NCBI GenBank assembly: GCA_949152475.1
Contig: OX424563.1
Coordinates: 21,983,001-22,047,000 of the forward strand
Reading direction: 5' to 3'
Length of the DNA stretch: 64,000 nucleotides
From: Terebella lapidaria
Lineage: Eukaryota > Annelida > Polychaeta > Terebellida > Terebellidae
Each line of letters opens with the position of its first letter. Position 1 is the first letter of the stretch. The notes beneath the pieces were generated by a model. It saw nothing but the letters and a program-made list of their open reading frames with translations. It searched no databases and was not told the origin of the DNA. This document shows, piece by piece, positions 49,340 to 61,824 of the stretch. The translations under genes and the position numbers were made by a program.

Positions 49340-49890
49340 TTGTGTGGCAGTGGTATGTGTCAAGAATAACAGGCTACTGTTTAGAGTACTGTTTAAACTA
49401 TATTGTATAGTTGGTTACAAGAACGAATTAAAGTTGAGAAAAGTTTTGTGAATGTGTAATATCACATGATATCATGATATTCAACAATTTGGTAAACTGC
49501 GGTATGTAGTGTAAAGCATGCATACCGAACATCGTAACCAAACATCACCAAACGACAGGAATATTACCCTATACTGCGAGCCAGTTCAGCTTCTTTCACA
49601 TAAGAGGCATATATAAACCATTGCACCGAATGTCTCCTAACGCGTCTTACCTATTGCAAATCTTCCGTCAATACGACGTTTCAATGAATAAAGCTTTCCG
49701 TTTCTTGACTGTTTCGAACCAAGTGGAAACCCGTCACCCTCCGTAAAGTACACACGACAATGATCGCAGTCCTAATCCCCTCTGGTACCAAGCTCTCGAC
49801 TCGGCTAAAGAGAACAATCTATGAATCGAACTAGGGGCCTGCGACACACTCGGGATCTCGGGTGCATTGGTTAGATGGGACCAAGTACCT
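49340..49890. repeat. S module copy 2
   Basis: Full-length direct copy. Landmarks are TTGGTTACAAGAACGAATTA near 49,412, TCAATACGACGTTTCAATGA near 49,668, AAGTGGAAACCCGTCA near 49,721 and GGTACCAAGCTCTCGACT near 49,784. Confidence 0.8.
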
Positions 49891-50600
49891 CGTTGCCGAA
49901 AGTCTAAAGTGACAGTGGAAGCAAGGACTGGAGGCAAACGGGTTAGAGTTTCCGAGCACAATTCTATACGTGGTGTTGTAACGATTTTCGGAACACTTTG
50001 GAGGATGTGTCGTTGTTCAGTCATTTGGAAATAGAAAGACTTTATTGTGTGCATTTCATACAGCACCACTTGTGTGTTTGGCGCTATCGAGTGTGCTGTG
50101 TGATTTGTTTCGGACTTGGTGATGATTGAAGACACTCGATACTGGATGACATATGTTGAAATGGATTGCTTGGAAATTGAATGCACCTCCAACAATACAT
50201 GAATAAACTTCAACAAGGTAAGAATATTTGTGAAAATTATACGAAGTAACCACAAGACAAATACCTGTCATTGTAAAATTCTTCATAATTTTTCTGCCTA
50301 AATGATTAGGAGCCAAATTAATTCTTATTGCACTGCGGATTCATTAGTGTCAATCTCATTGTAAATGACTTTGGAATCTTGGCGCTTAACAATGATTCAT
50401 TTCATGCGACATCTGTCATCTATTATTAATTAAAAAAACAGTCAAGTATTATATTTTTGCTTAACTCGACGAGTTTGTACAATAACTGTAAAATTGTTCT
50501 TATTTTTGTGCATAAAGATATTTCTGTTAGTATTCAACACAGAGGCTGAAAGAAGACTTGTTAGTATGTGCCTACATTAACATGTAGGCAAACACATGCC
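49890..50600. repeat. T module copy 2
   Basis: Carries part of the longest open frame of the window (173 codons, minus strand 49,734-50,255). The frame crosses the S-T boundary and is shifted in copies 3 and 5, so I read it as chance. Confidence 0.7.
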
Positions 50601-51860
50601 AAGTATCGTTATCACATTTACTAATAACATCAATTATGGTGCTACTCTTCCAGGACAATTTCGAGGTATTAATGTGTTCACTGTGACAGTGAGTGCCACA
50701 CATAATGTAAATCAACAGTTAGTTTGCCAAACAATCATGGTATTACATTCCCATGGTCATTTATTGTTAAATATTGAGAAATGTATTGAATAATTGCCTT
50801 CTCGCTCAGCAAGAATCGTTCAACTGTTGAGCATAAGTGTCCAGTGAAATGACATCAATTACTCATTCCGCCAAAAAAACACATTTTTCTTCAGTACCTT
50901 CTTAGTTCTTCTATACATAGCAGCCATGTTTTATCAACTAGCTTCGGTATTCTGAATCTTCTTGCGTGTATATTTGCACGTCTCTGTCGTGATTAATTAT
51001 ATAGCCTCATTTGGAATTGGTTGTCACTATTCACATCCGTTATGACGCAATAAATCAAGCATTGTTACTGGTTCCTGTTTCAACACACGATGTGTTCATT
51101 ATACTAATCTGAATAATGTCCCTGATAAATCTACATGGTTATCCTCTCCTCTCTGATGGCGTAGGAAGTGAAGCTCTTTTGTTGGACCCTCATTCTACTT
51201 GCATCGCTAAGGGCTAGTTTCTCTGATGGTACTTCACGCTTCTTGTTACATATCGTATTCCCAACTACCTGTAGTAAACATGGAACCAATACCTAAGAAT
51301 AGAGTATTCCAAGCTATCAAAACCGAGTCTGTTATCCATTCTCGAAGTCCAATGACAGCCAAATTCGATATTTTTTGAAAACATAATCAAGGCACTTAAA
51401 AATGCCATATATGGCCGTGAGGAGGTGAAATGAGGCAAGTGGGAAAGATTGAGAAATTCTGCCCTCCTAGTGGTTCTCCTCATGAATTTAAAGATTCGCC
51501 ACAACTCATCATGAGAAACCGTGAGAGTTTTGTTCTTAATTGTGTACAACCACCTGAACTATTTGACCTGGGTTTCCAACTTGAATCTGAAAACTGCCGA
51601 GAAAACTGCCAATTACCCATTTTTTTCCTGAGTGGCGTTAGCATCTCTGTTATTGGCAGGCAAATAGCGGACATGTTGTCCAATCTGTTCAACCCTTTGA
51701 AGCATTCAGTTGATTTTTTCACTGATTACGCCACCTTATTCACATAGGTAGTCACTTGTTGATAGGTGGATCTACTGATAGTTCAGTACCTTAATCAATA
51801 TTATTGAATGCCCATCATTCAAACTATAAGTTGATTTGTTAATGTCTTAAAGTGCAGCAG
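50600..51860. repeat. D module copy 2
   Basis: O element ATTAATTA at 50,992. Also CCAAACAATCATGGTATTAC near 50,728 and GAGAAACCGTGAGAGTTTTG near 51,512. A small duplication of AATGTCTTAAAGTGCA lies at its right end (51,841 and 51,865). Confidence 0.75.
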
Positions 51861-51999
51861 TACAATGTCTTAAAGTGCAATCAGCATGGTGATAAATACA
51901 TATATGCATCACTGTCATGGAACAATTTATAAACTTGAATTTAACAAAAAATTCACTTGAATGTATTGGCAGACATAAGCGATTTTCTTCGTGTTTAGG

Positions 52000-52490
52000 A
52001 TATTTCCATCGATATGCAAGGATTCCCTTGTGTCCAGTTTTGCCGATAAAGCTTAGTAACTCAGTTTCACACAGAGACACTTATTTTCCCGTGTTGCGTC
52101 CTTAAAGTGCAGTACGGCCACACTAGGGGAGAAATAACCCCAATGTTTGTGACCACTGTGGTGTGGGAGAGCTACCCTTCCCATCACGGCGACAATAAAA
52201 AACTTATCTTACCCTGGCAGGAAGAGATTCGGGTGGACGGTGGAGTTTGGATGGTGCATGGTATGGAACCACATGGGTGATTGTGATTGATTTTTCTCTA
52301 TTCGTCGCCACACAGAGAAGAAATACATTGCTTCTGACCTTGGCAGAAATGCTGGAAACTTGTCCGAACAGCAAGGCAATAATTTCCCTGAGATCTCAAC
52401 ATCCTAACCAGCATTCAGTGAAAGTTCTGCAGCAGGCCCTTTCAGTATTTTTATTGCACATATGGTAAAACTGAATATGGGTTTCCCCAG
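52000..52490 (-). other. E module copy 9
   Basis: Donor GGTAAGAT kept (plus-strand ATCTTACCCTGGCAGG near 52,205). The plus-strand part before it is shortened at CCCATCACGGCG. Confidence 0.3.
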
Positions 52491-52879
52491 TACTCTCTAC
52501 CATTACTCTCACTCTTCTGCACCCATGATATCTACAAAGTAACCGAGCTAAATCTTCTTACATGGGTATGGGCATGTCTTGGTCGTGATTAATTACAGAT
52601 CTTGTTGGGAATTGCATGTCACTATTCATCATCCGTGATGACGTGGGAAATGGAACACGGATGCTAGTTCCTCAATCTACTCACTTAGGAGGCATATGTT
52701 TGCAAATCTGGCTAATCTTGATGACAATACTGCACGCTGGTATATTTTATTCATGCCATACATTACTACACGCTAAAAAGTAAATGAATATTCAATTCTT
52801 ACAACTCTACATGTTATATTACTAGGTCGCCTCTTATTTCGAGTATATCATGATCATAAACAGTGACAGATTCTTTGTT

Positions 52880-53365
52880 ACAAGGAAAAATTCTGTTTTA
52901 AAAAAAGTTTGTGAATGTGAGGGCTATATATATCACCTGTTGTCAAGATAATCAAAATTTGGTACAGAGTGGCATACAGCATAGTAAACAGTAGTATAGT
53001 ATTCGGTAGTGTACCTCATGCCCAACGAACATCGTAACCAAACTTCACTAAATGACAGAATTACACCCCTGTGATCTGTTCAGACTTCTTTCACACAAGA
53101 GGAATATTTAGGTTGTTAAAGTTTCTCAAATCTTAAATCTTCCTTCACTACAAAGTTTCTCTAATAAAACCTTCCGTCTACTGACTGTATTGGGATCAAG
53201 TGGAAACCCGTCAACCTCCCTAAAATACAGACGACAATGACCGAGTCTTGATTCACTCTGTAATCAAGCTCTCGACTGGGGTAAAGAGAAACGATTGATG
53301 TATTGGGTGTGGGGGCTTGCGACACACTGCAATCGCAGATGTATTAGTTGGATGGGAACAAGTAC
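52880..53365. repeat. S module copy 3
   Basis: Diverged direct copy. It contains a private GTAGTATAGTATTCGGTAGT stretch near 52,990. Confidence 0.7.
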
Positions 53366-53870
53366 CTCGTTGCCCACGTCTACAGCAACAGTGGAAGCAA
53401 GGAATGTGGCTGGCTGGAGGCAAGCAGGTTAGACCCTGCGACTTGCGGGGGTGTTTCCGAGCACACTTCCATACGTGGTGTTGTAACGATTTTCAGAACA
53501 CTTTGGGAGATGTGTCGTTGTTCAGTCATTTGATAATAGAAGAACTTTCTTGTGTGCATTTTATGCATCATCACTCGTGTGTTTGGCTGTATTGTCAAAA
53601 TCTTTTTTAATTAACTGCCTAAATGATTGACAGCCCACAATTATTTTTATTTTTCTGCTGATTCATTAGTGTCAACCTCATTGAAAATGATATCGGTGTC
53701 TTGTCGCTTAACAGATAAGCAAAACAGTAATAAATGATCCTTTCCATTCATGCAAAACCTGCCATTTGATATTGTTGAACAAGAAAACAGTCAAGTATAT
53801 ATTTCTTTGCTCAACTCGATGAGATGGTACAATCACTTTGAAAACGTTCTCATTTTTTTAGTGCAGAAAG
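53365..53870. repeat. T module copy 3
   Basis: GGAGGCAAGCAGGTTAGACC near 53,416 and CATACGTGGTGTTGTAACGA near 53,470. The right part is shortened relative to T1 and T2. Confidence 0.7.
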
Positions 53871-54590
53871 CAAGTTCCTGTTGGTATTCACCACAGAGTG
53901 CCACACATAATGCACTTTTTTTGCCAAGCAATCATTGTGTATATTACTATGGCTATTATTCACTAAATATTGGGCTTGTATTGCGTATTTGTCTTGTCGC
54001 CCAGCAAGTATCGTTCAACTGTTGAGCATAGTGTTCAGTGAAATGACATCAATTACTCACACCACCAAAAACATTTTTCTCCAGTACCTTCTTTGTTCTT
54101 CTGTTAATATCAGGCATGTTTTATCAACTAGCTTCAGTATTCTGAACTTTATTGTATGTGTGTTTGCACGTCTTTGTGGTGATTAATTACAGAGCCTCAT
54201 TTGGAATTGGTTGTCACTATCCACATCCGTTTTGACGAGATAAATCAAGCGTTGTTACTGGTTCCTGATTCTATTCACGCTGTGTTAATTATGCTAATGT
54301 GGCTAAGCTCTCTGATGAATCTACAATATGGTCATCCCCACAATGAAGACGTAAGAAATGAAACTCTGTCGCTAATGCCACTCTGTTACTGGTTTCCAAC
54401 TTGAGTCTGCTACACACCTGCCAAGTGTAGCAGGTGTATCGTCCACTGTAATCAATTACCTAATTTTTTACTGAGTGGCATTAGCATCTCTGTAATTCGC
54501 AGGCAAATAGTGGACATGCTGTCCAATCTGTTCAACCCATTGAAGCATTCAATCAAGTTTTTCACTGATTACAAAAAAATTCATTTGAGT
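53870..54590. repeat. D module copy 3
   Basis: O element ATTAATTA at 54,182. It lacks the middle of the D module between the GTAAGAAATGAAACTC and CCAACTTGAGTCTG regions. Confidence 0.7.
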
Positions 54591-54629
54591 GTATTGGCAG
54601 ACATAAGCGATTTTCGTTGTGCAAATGAT

Positions 54630-55120
54630 ATTTCCATCGATATGCAATGATTCCCTTTCGTCCAGTTTTGCCGATAAAGCTCAGTACCTCAATTTTACGC
54701 AGACACTTATTTTCCCGTGCTGCAGTCGGCCACAGTAGGGAGGTGTTTGTGTATATTGTGGCCAATGTTTGTGTATATTGTGGTGCGGGAAGGCTAACTT
54801 TCCCATTATCCTTTGGATGCCCATCACGGCGACAATAGAAAAATCATCTTACCCTGGCAGGAAGTAATTCGGGCGGACGTTGGAGATTGGTTGATGAGTA
54901 TAAAACCACATCGGTAATTGTGATTGATTTGTCTCTATTCGCCGCCACACAAAGAAGAAATAAACTGATATTGACAATGGCAGGAATGCTGGAACCTTGT
55001 CGGAACACCACAGCAATAGTTTCCCTGGGATCTCAACATCCTAACCAGCATTCAGTGCAAGTTCTGCGGCAGGCCCTTTCAGTATTTTTATTGCACATAT
55101 TGTAAAACTGAATATGTGAT
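54630..55120 (-). other. E module copy 10
   Basis: Donor GGTAAGAT kept (plus-strand ATCTTACCCTGGCAGG near 54,846). The most diverged core (ATCGGTAATTGTGATTGA). It includes an 18-bp duplication of GTTTGTGTATATTGTGG near 54,745 and 54,767. Confidence 0.3.
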
Positions 55121-55759
55121 TCCCCGGTACTCTCTACCATTACTTTCACTCCTCTGCACCCATAATACATGTATCTTCAAAGGAACGGATCTAAATCTCC
55201 TTACATGTGTATTTGCATGTCTTGGTCGTGATCTTAATTACAGATGTTGATTGGAATTGCTCATCACTATTCATCGTCTCTGATGACGTGGGAAATGGAA
55301 CGTTGTTGTTGCTTCCTCATCCTAGTCTCGTAGTTTGCAGGCAAGTAATGGACAGGTTGTTCAACCCATTTAACCTCTTGAAGCATTACGTTTTCATTGA
55401 TCATGCTATTGTGTCTTTTTCGGACTGGAATTCGTTCTTGTAATGAGCTATACAAGTTAGTGTGCTACAGTATTTGCGGTCATCTGCATGTGTTTATTGA
55501 TAGTTTGGTAACTTATTCAGTGTCATGAATGATACGTTGCTATTGCATTCCAGTCATGAAATCTGTGATGTGATTCATGCTTGAACATTAGCAACATTAC
55601 AGGAGTCAGTGAATTCAAAAAGTAAACATTTTGTTTTGTAATGGCCAATATATTGCAATATTGATGGGAATAACATCTGATGAAACAGCTTTCAATGGGA
55701 CTTTTCTCGGATATATAAATTGTGTTACAGTGGACGGCTCCCGGCAAAAAGCTGAATAT

Positions 55760-56250
55760 TGTTAAAAAAACATTGTGTAGCTGGTTACAAGAGCGAATTC
55801 TGGCGGGAAAATTTGTGAATGTATAAGTGTTATATATTGAGTGTTATAATATTCAACAATTTGGAAAACTGTGGCATGTGGCATACAGCATGCTCATCGA
55901 ACATTGTAACCAAGCGTCACTAAACGGCAGGAATATACCCCGAACTTCGATCAGATTTCTCTCACACAAGAGTAATATTTAGGTTGCTGCATTGAGTGTT
56001 GCCTCACGCGCCGTATGTATTGCAAATCTTCGGTCAGTATGACGTTTCTGTGATAGAAAATTATATCTGACTCCAGTTGGACGGAGTGGAAACCCGTCAA
56101 CCTCTCTAAAGTACACACGACAATGAACGAAGTCCTAATCCCCTCTGGTACAAAGCTCTCGCCCGGGTAAAGAGAAACTATGTATTGGAATAGCGGCCTG
56201 TGACACACTGCAATCTCGGGTGCGTTGGTCAGATGGGACTATGTATGTAC
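55760..56250. repeat. S module copy 4
   Basis: Direct copy with TAGCTGGTTACAAGAGCGAA near 55,778 and TAATCCCCTCTGGTACAAAG near 56,137. Confidence 0.7.
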
Positions 56251-56920
56251 CTAGTTGCCTCAGGTCTATAGTTACAGTGGAAGCAAGGAATCTGGCTGCC
56301 TGGAGGCAAGTGGGTTAGACCCTGCGACTTGCGGGGGAGTTTCCAAGCACACTTCCATACGTGGTGTTGTAACGATTTTCAGAACATTTAGGAGGACGTG
56401 TGGTTGATAATTTGACAAAAGAATTATTTTACCGTGTGCATTTTATACAGCGTCACTTGTGTGTTTGGCTCTATCGAATGGGCTGTGGGATTCATTTTTG
56501 GACTTAGTGAGAAGTGAAGACATTTGATATTGGATTGCTTGGAAGTCCACTTGTGTTGAAGTGTATTGCTTGGGAATTTAAAGGGGAATCAACTAATAAT
56601 ATATTTCAATAAATTTGCAACAAGGTGTGTACAGAAGGTTTTCGAAGCAACTCAAAGAAACACTCCTGGCATTGTCAAAATCTTTCGAAAAATGCCCTGC
56701 CTAAATGATTGAGTGCCCACATAAATTCTTATTCTTCTGCGGATTCATCAGTGTCAACCTCATTGTAAATGATCTTGGTATCTCGTCGCTTAACAATTAT
56801 GCAAAGCAGTAATCAATGGTATTTTCATTGCATGCAGAATTTGTCATTTAATGTTGATTTACAAAAACAGTTAAATATACATGTCTCTGCTCAACTCGAT
56901 GAGACTTTTTTTTTGGTGCC
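56250..56920. repeat. T module copy 4, frame destroyed
   Basis: Same landmarks as T1-T3. The minus-strand frame open in T1, T2, T3 and T5 has several stops here, which is the main evidence that T does not code. Confidence 0.7.
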
Positions 56921-58250
56921 GAATGCAATTTTCTGGTAGTATTCACCATAAAGGCTGAAAGTAGATTTTTGGTGACTATGTGCCCACACTAACAAATAAG
57001 AAAACAATTACCATTTTATCAATAACGTCAATTATGGTGGTACACTTCCAGGAAAATTTCGAGGTAATGTGTTCACAGTGAGTGCCACACATAATGTAAA
57101 CAAACAGTTTGTTTGCCGAGCAATCATGGTGTGTACATTCTCATGGCTATTCGTGGCTAAATATTGGACAATGTATTGAATAACTGCCTTGTCGCCCAGC
57201 AAGAATCGTTCAGCTGTATAGCATAGGTGTCCAGTGTAGTGACATCAATTACTCACACCGCAAAAAACATTTTTCTTCAGCACCTTCTAAGTTACCCCGT
57301 AAATATCAGCCATGTTTATCAACTAGCATCAGTATTCTGAATCTTATGTGTGTGTTTGCACTTCTTTTTCGTGATTAATTACAGAGCCTCATTTGGAATT
57401 GGTTTTCACTGTTCACATCCGTTATGCCAAGATAAATCGAGCGTTGTTTCTGGTTCATGGTTCTAATCACGCTGTGTTAATTATGCTAATCTCCCTGATA
57501 AATTTACATGATCCTCGCCTTTCTGAAGACGCAAGAAGTGAAACGTTTTTGCTGGACCCCCATTCTACTTGCATTGCTAATGGCTAGTTTTCCTGATGAA
57601 ACTGCACGCCTCCTGGTGTTTTAATATTCCCAACTACTCGTAGTGAACACAGAACCAATACCCAAGTATAGAGTATTCCAAGTGGACAAAACCAAGTCTG
57701 TTATTCAATTTCCAATGTCGATAAAATTTTGAGCATGATTACAGAATGTCTCCATATATAGAACTCCATATACGGCCGTGAGCAGGTGAAATGAGGTATT
57801 TCGAACGATTGAGCATTCTCTGTCCCACCAGTGGCACCCTTTATGAATTCCAAATTCCGCCACATCTTATCACGAGAAACTGTGATAATTTGTTTTCAAT
57901 TTGTTTTAATTTGTTTTGCGCCTATTTGTACAAACACTTAAATTATTTGACATGGGCTTCCAACTTGAATCTGATAACTGCCAAGTGCAGCAGGTGTCAC
58001 GTCTGCTGTAATCAATAACCGTTTTTTCTGAATGGCTGAGCATTTCTGGAATTAGCGGGCAGATAGCGGACATGTTGTCCAATCTGTTTAACCTCCTGAA
58101 TCATTGAATTGAGTTTTTCACTGATTACGCCACCTCATTCACAGAGGTAATCCCTGGTTAATATGTGTATTTACAGTTAGTTCAACATTTCATTCAATGT
58201 CAGTGAATGCCCTATCATTCAAACTATTAAGTAATATGTGAATTAACTTA
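56920..58250. repeat. D module copy 4
   Basis: O element ATTAATTA at 57,373. A triplicated ATTTGTTTT motif lies near 57,890-57,920. Confidence 0.7.
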
Positions 58251-58529
58251 CGAATCAGTGCTATATTAATTTTGGACGAATATATGTGCTGCAATATGCC
58301 CAAGCGTAAGGGTGCTCTTTTCCTCCAGATAATGATATATTGATGGGACTAGCCTCCGGTCAAATACAGTGGTAATTGCAATATAAATCAAGTATCCTCG
58401 ATATGAGTTAAAGTGGTGGATACTATATCGACTGCATGTTTTGGTGGTGACAAGAGCATATACCATGTATGCATCACTGTCATGGAGTGTATCGGCAGAC
58501 ATAAGCGATGCTCGTTGTGCACAGGATAT

Positions 58530-59000
58530 TTCCATCAATATGCAATGATTCCCTTGTTTCTAGTTTCGCCGAGTGTGCCCAGTAACTCATTTTTACCCAG
58601 ACATTTATTTTCCCATGCTGCATTCTTAGAGTGCAGTTCGCCAGCAGTAATATAACCCCAATGTTTATAACTACTGTGTTGAGGGAAGGCAATCCTTCCC
58701 AGGAACCTTAGGATGCGCAGTATGGCGACAATAAAAAATTATCTCAGCCTGGCGTGGAGAAATTTGGGCGGGCGGTGGTGATTGGTTGGTGGGTATGGAA
58801 CCACATGGGTGATTGCGATTGATTTGTCTCTATTCGTCGCCACAAAAAGAAGAGATAAATTGCTTCTGACCTTGACAGATATGCTGGAACCTTGTTGGAT
58901 AATTTTCCCGAGATCTCATCATCCATACCAGCATTCAGTACGAGTTCTACAACAGGCCCTTTCAGTATGTTTATTTCACACACTGTAACCCTGAATATAA
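58530..59000 (-). other. E module copy 11, donor lost
   Basis: The plus strand ATCTCAGCCTGGCGTGG near 58,740 gives GGCTGAGAT on the minus strand, so the GT of the donor is gone. The only full-width copy without a donor. Confidence 0.5.
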
Positions 59001-59989
59001 GTCTCTTGTAGAGTTCTCATTCTCTACCAGGTCTCCTGTAGAATTCTTATTTTCTACTTTCTCTTTTACTTTTCTGCATCCATGCTATCTACAATAAAAC
59101 CAAGCTGATTTTCCTTACATGTGTATTTGCATGTCTTGGTCATGATTAATTACGGATCTCCATTGGAATTGCTTGTAACTACGTGGGAAATGGAAGGCTG
59201 ATGCTGGTTCCTTATTCTACTCGCGTATGGGGCAAATGCAAATCTGGTTAATCTTTCTGATAACACTGCACACTGGTTCATCCTATTGATTGTTTTACTC
59301 CAATAAACTTTCACACAGCCTAATATACAATTCCATGCATACTATATTCTCCACTCCTAGGCCTTGTAGTTCCCGTCTCATCAAGACACACCATGTAATT
59401 TTTTTGTCTGAACTATACGATGTTGTACAGAAAACCAGCACCTTTCGATGGCGCATTTCACTTGGCCTCCAACTCTAAATTCGGTAACTGACAGCCTCAG
59501 CAGGTGTCACGCTGTCTGACATCAATTGCCTTATTTTTCTTCTGCTCGCGTCAGCATCTCCGTAGTTTGTAAGCAAATAATGGACAAGGTGATCAACCCA
59601 TTTAACCCCTTGAAGCATTAGTTTTTCATTAATCACGCCACACTATTTGCTGAGCAGTCACCTGGTTGTGATTTTTGGTAGTTTACTAACTTGTTGAGTA
59701 TCAGGAAAGATATGTTGCTATTAAATCCCCAATCATCGACGATATGATGTAATTTATGCTTAAACACACATAACGTGGCAGTACAAACACGCTCTGGACG
59801 AATTCAGGACAGTGAACATGCTGTTTTATAATGGCTAATGCAAGAGCGTGTTTTCTTCCTCTAGAATTTGCTATATTGATTTTAATAACATCTGACGAAA
59901 CAGCATTCAAATGAAATTGTATCAAATAAATAAATTGCGTTGCAGTGAACTGTTTCCAGACAAAAACCTGAATACGACATGTATATCAA

Positions 59990-60480
59990 ATATATTCTGT
60001 AGCTGGTTACAAGAATGAATTGTAGTTAAAAATTGTGAAATCATAATATGTGCAATATATTGCCTATTATCATGATATTCGGCAATTTGGTGGACTGTGA
60101 TATGTATTGTACAATATGCCCACCTAACATCGTGATCAAACATTACTAAATGACATGATTATCGCCCTGTACTGCGATCCAGTTCAGACTTCTTCCAGAC
60201 AAGAGGAATGTATAGGCTGTTGCACCGAATGTTCCATAACGCTTCTTATCTCTAGCAAATCTTCCATCCATATGACGTTTCTCTAATAAAACTTTACGTC
60301 TCACTGTATTCGAACCCGTCGACCTTCTCTAAAGTACACACAACAATGATCGAAGTCGTAATCCTCTCTGGTACCAAGCTCTCGACCCGGGTAAAGAGAA
60401 ACAATCTATGCAATGGAAAAGGTTCCTGCGACACACTGCAATTGGGTGCATAGATTAGATGAATCCATGTACCTCTTTGC
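59990..60480. repeat. S module copy 5
   Basis: Direct copy: TAGCTGGTTACAAGAATGAA near 59,999 and CTCTGGTACCAAGCTCTCGA near 60,365. Confidence 0.7.
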
Positions 60481-61060
60481 CTCATGTTTATATTAATTGT
60501 GGAAGTAATGAATTATGTTGAAGGTAAGTGGGATAGACCCTTCAACTTGAAGGAGAGTTTCGAAACACATTTCCATATGTGTTTTGTAACGATTTTCAGA
60601 GCACTTTGAAGGACGTGTCGTTGTTCAGTCGTTTGAAATTTGAATGACTTTGCTGTGTGAATTTTATGCAGCGTCACATGTGTACTTGGGTCTAACGAGT
60701 GTGCCGTGTGATTTGTTTCTGACTTAGTGATGGGTGAAGACATTTGATATTGAATGTGGAGCGGATTGCGTGGACATCGAAAGGAGAACCGACTTTTAAC
60801 AATATTTGAGTAATTGCAAAAAGGTGAGCATATTTGTGAAATGTGTAGGAAGCAGCTAAAATAAGCCTGTCATTGTCAAAACCTTCGTCAGTTACCTGCC
60901 TAAATGATTGAGAACCCACATTAATTCTTATTGTATTGCAGATTCATCAGTATCAACCCCATTGAATGTGATTTTGGTATGTTGCCGTTTAACAATTAGG
61001 CAAAGCAGCAATCAATGGTATCTTCATTTCATGCAAAATCTGTCATTTAATTTTGAACAA
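60480..61060. repeat. T module copy 5
   Basis: Diverged copy with CATTTCCATATGTGTTTTGT near 60,567. The frame is open but the residue pattern has drifted beyond the central part. Confidence 0.65.
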
Positions 61061-61824
61061 CGAAAAACATTGAGGTATATATTTCTTTGCTCAATTCGAT
61101 GAGATGGTAGAATCAGTCTAAAATTGTTCTCAAACTTTTTTTTTCGTATTCATCACAGCGTCATAAAGTAGATTTGTTTGTGATCACTTGCCGACATTAA
61201 CATCTAAGCAAACACATACCAAGCATCGTTTCACATTTACTAATAACGTCAATTATGGTACTACACTCCCAGGAAAATTTCGTGGTAATGTGTCTGAATG
61301 TTGTTTGTTTGCCAGACAATCATGGTATGTACATTCCGGTGGCAACTTTTGCTAAATATTGGGCATTGTTAATAATTATATTGAGTGTTGCCTTGTCGCC
61401 CAGCAAGAACCGTTCAACTTTTGAACATAGATGTACAGCAAAATGACATCAAATACCTGGCAAAATGACATCATTTATTTTCGTATCAGTACCTTCATAG
61501 CTCTTCCGTAAATATCAGCCATGTTAATGAACTAGCTTTGGCATTCTGAATTTTCTTACATGTGTATTTGCACGTCTTTGTGGTGAATAATTACATAGCC
61601 TCCTTTGGAATTGGTTGTCATTATTCATATCCGTTATGACGAGATAAATCAAGCGTTGCTTCTGGTTGGTGGCTCTACCAACGCTGTGGTAATTATGCTA
61701 ATGCGGCTAATCTCCCTGATAAATGTACATGATGATATTACCCATTCTGATGACGTAGGGAGTGACGCTCTATTGTTGGTTCCTCAAACTTGTTGCATCA
61801 CTAATGTCTAGTTTCTCTGATTAA
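61060..61824. repeat. D module copy 5, left part
   Basis: First of two close tandem D copies (about 1.2 kb unit without the insertion). It holds an O element (ATAATTAC variant near 61,590) and ends at the TTAA target of the inserted transposon. The remainder of this copy resumes at 62,536. Confidence 0.8.

Larger units (their letters stand above)
45720..49733. repeat. Recent tandem duplication, unit 2 (4,014 bp)
   Basis: Second copy of 41,954-45,719, containing U4, P4, E7, O7, E8, O8 and S2. Minus-strand frames at 45,971-46,219 and 42,205-42,453 translate identically, reflecting the near-identical first half-kilobase and not coding constraint. Confidence 0.9.

Noticed and set aside
49734-50255. 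Longest open frame (173 codons, minus strand)
   Set aside because: It crosses the junction of two repeat modules and is shifted or stopped in sister copies, with no recognisable domain or sequence constraint.
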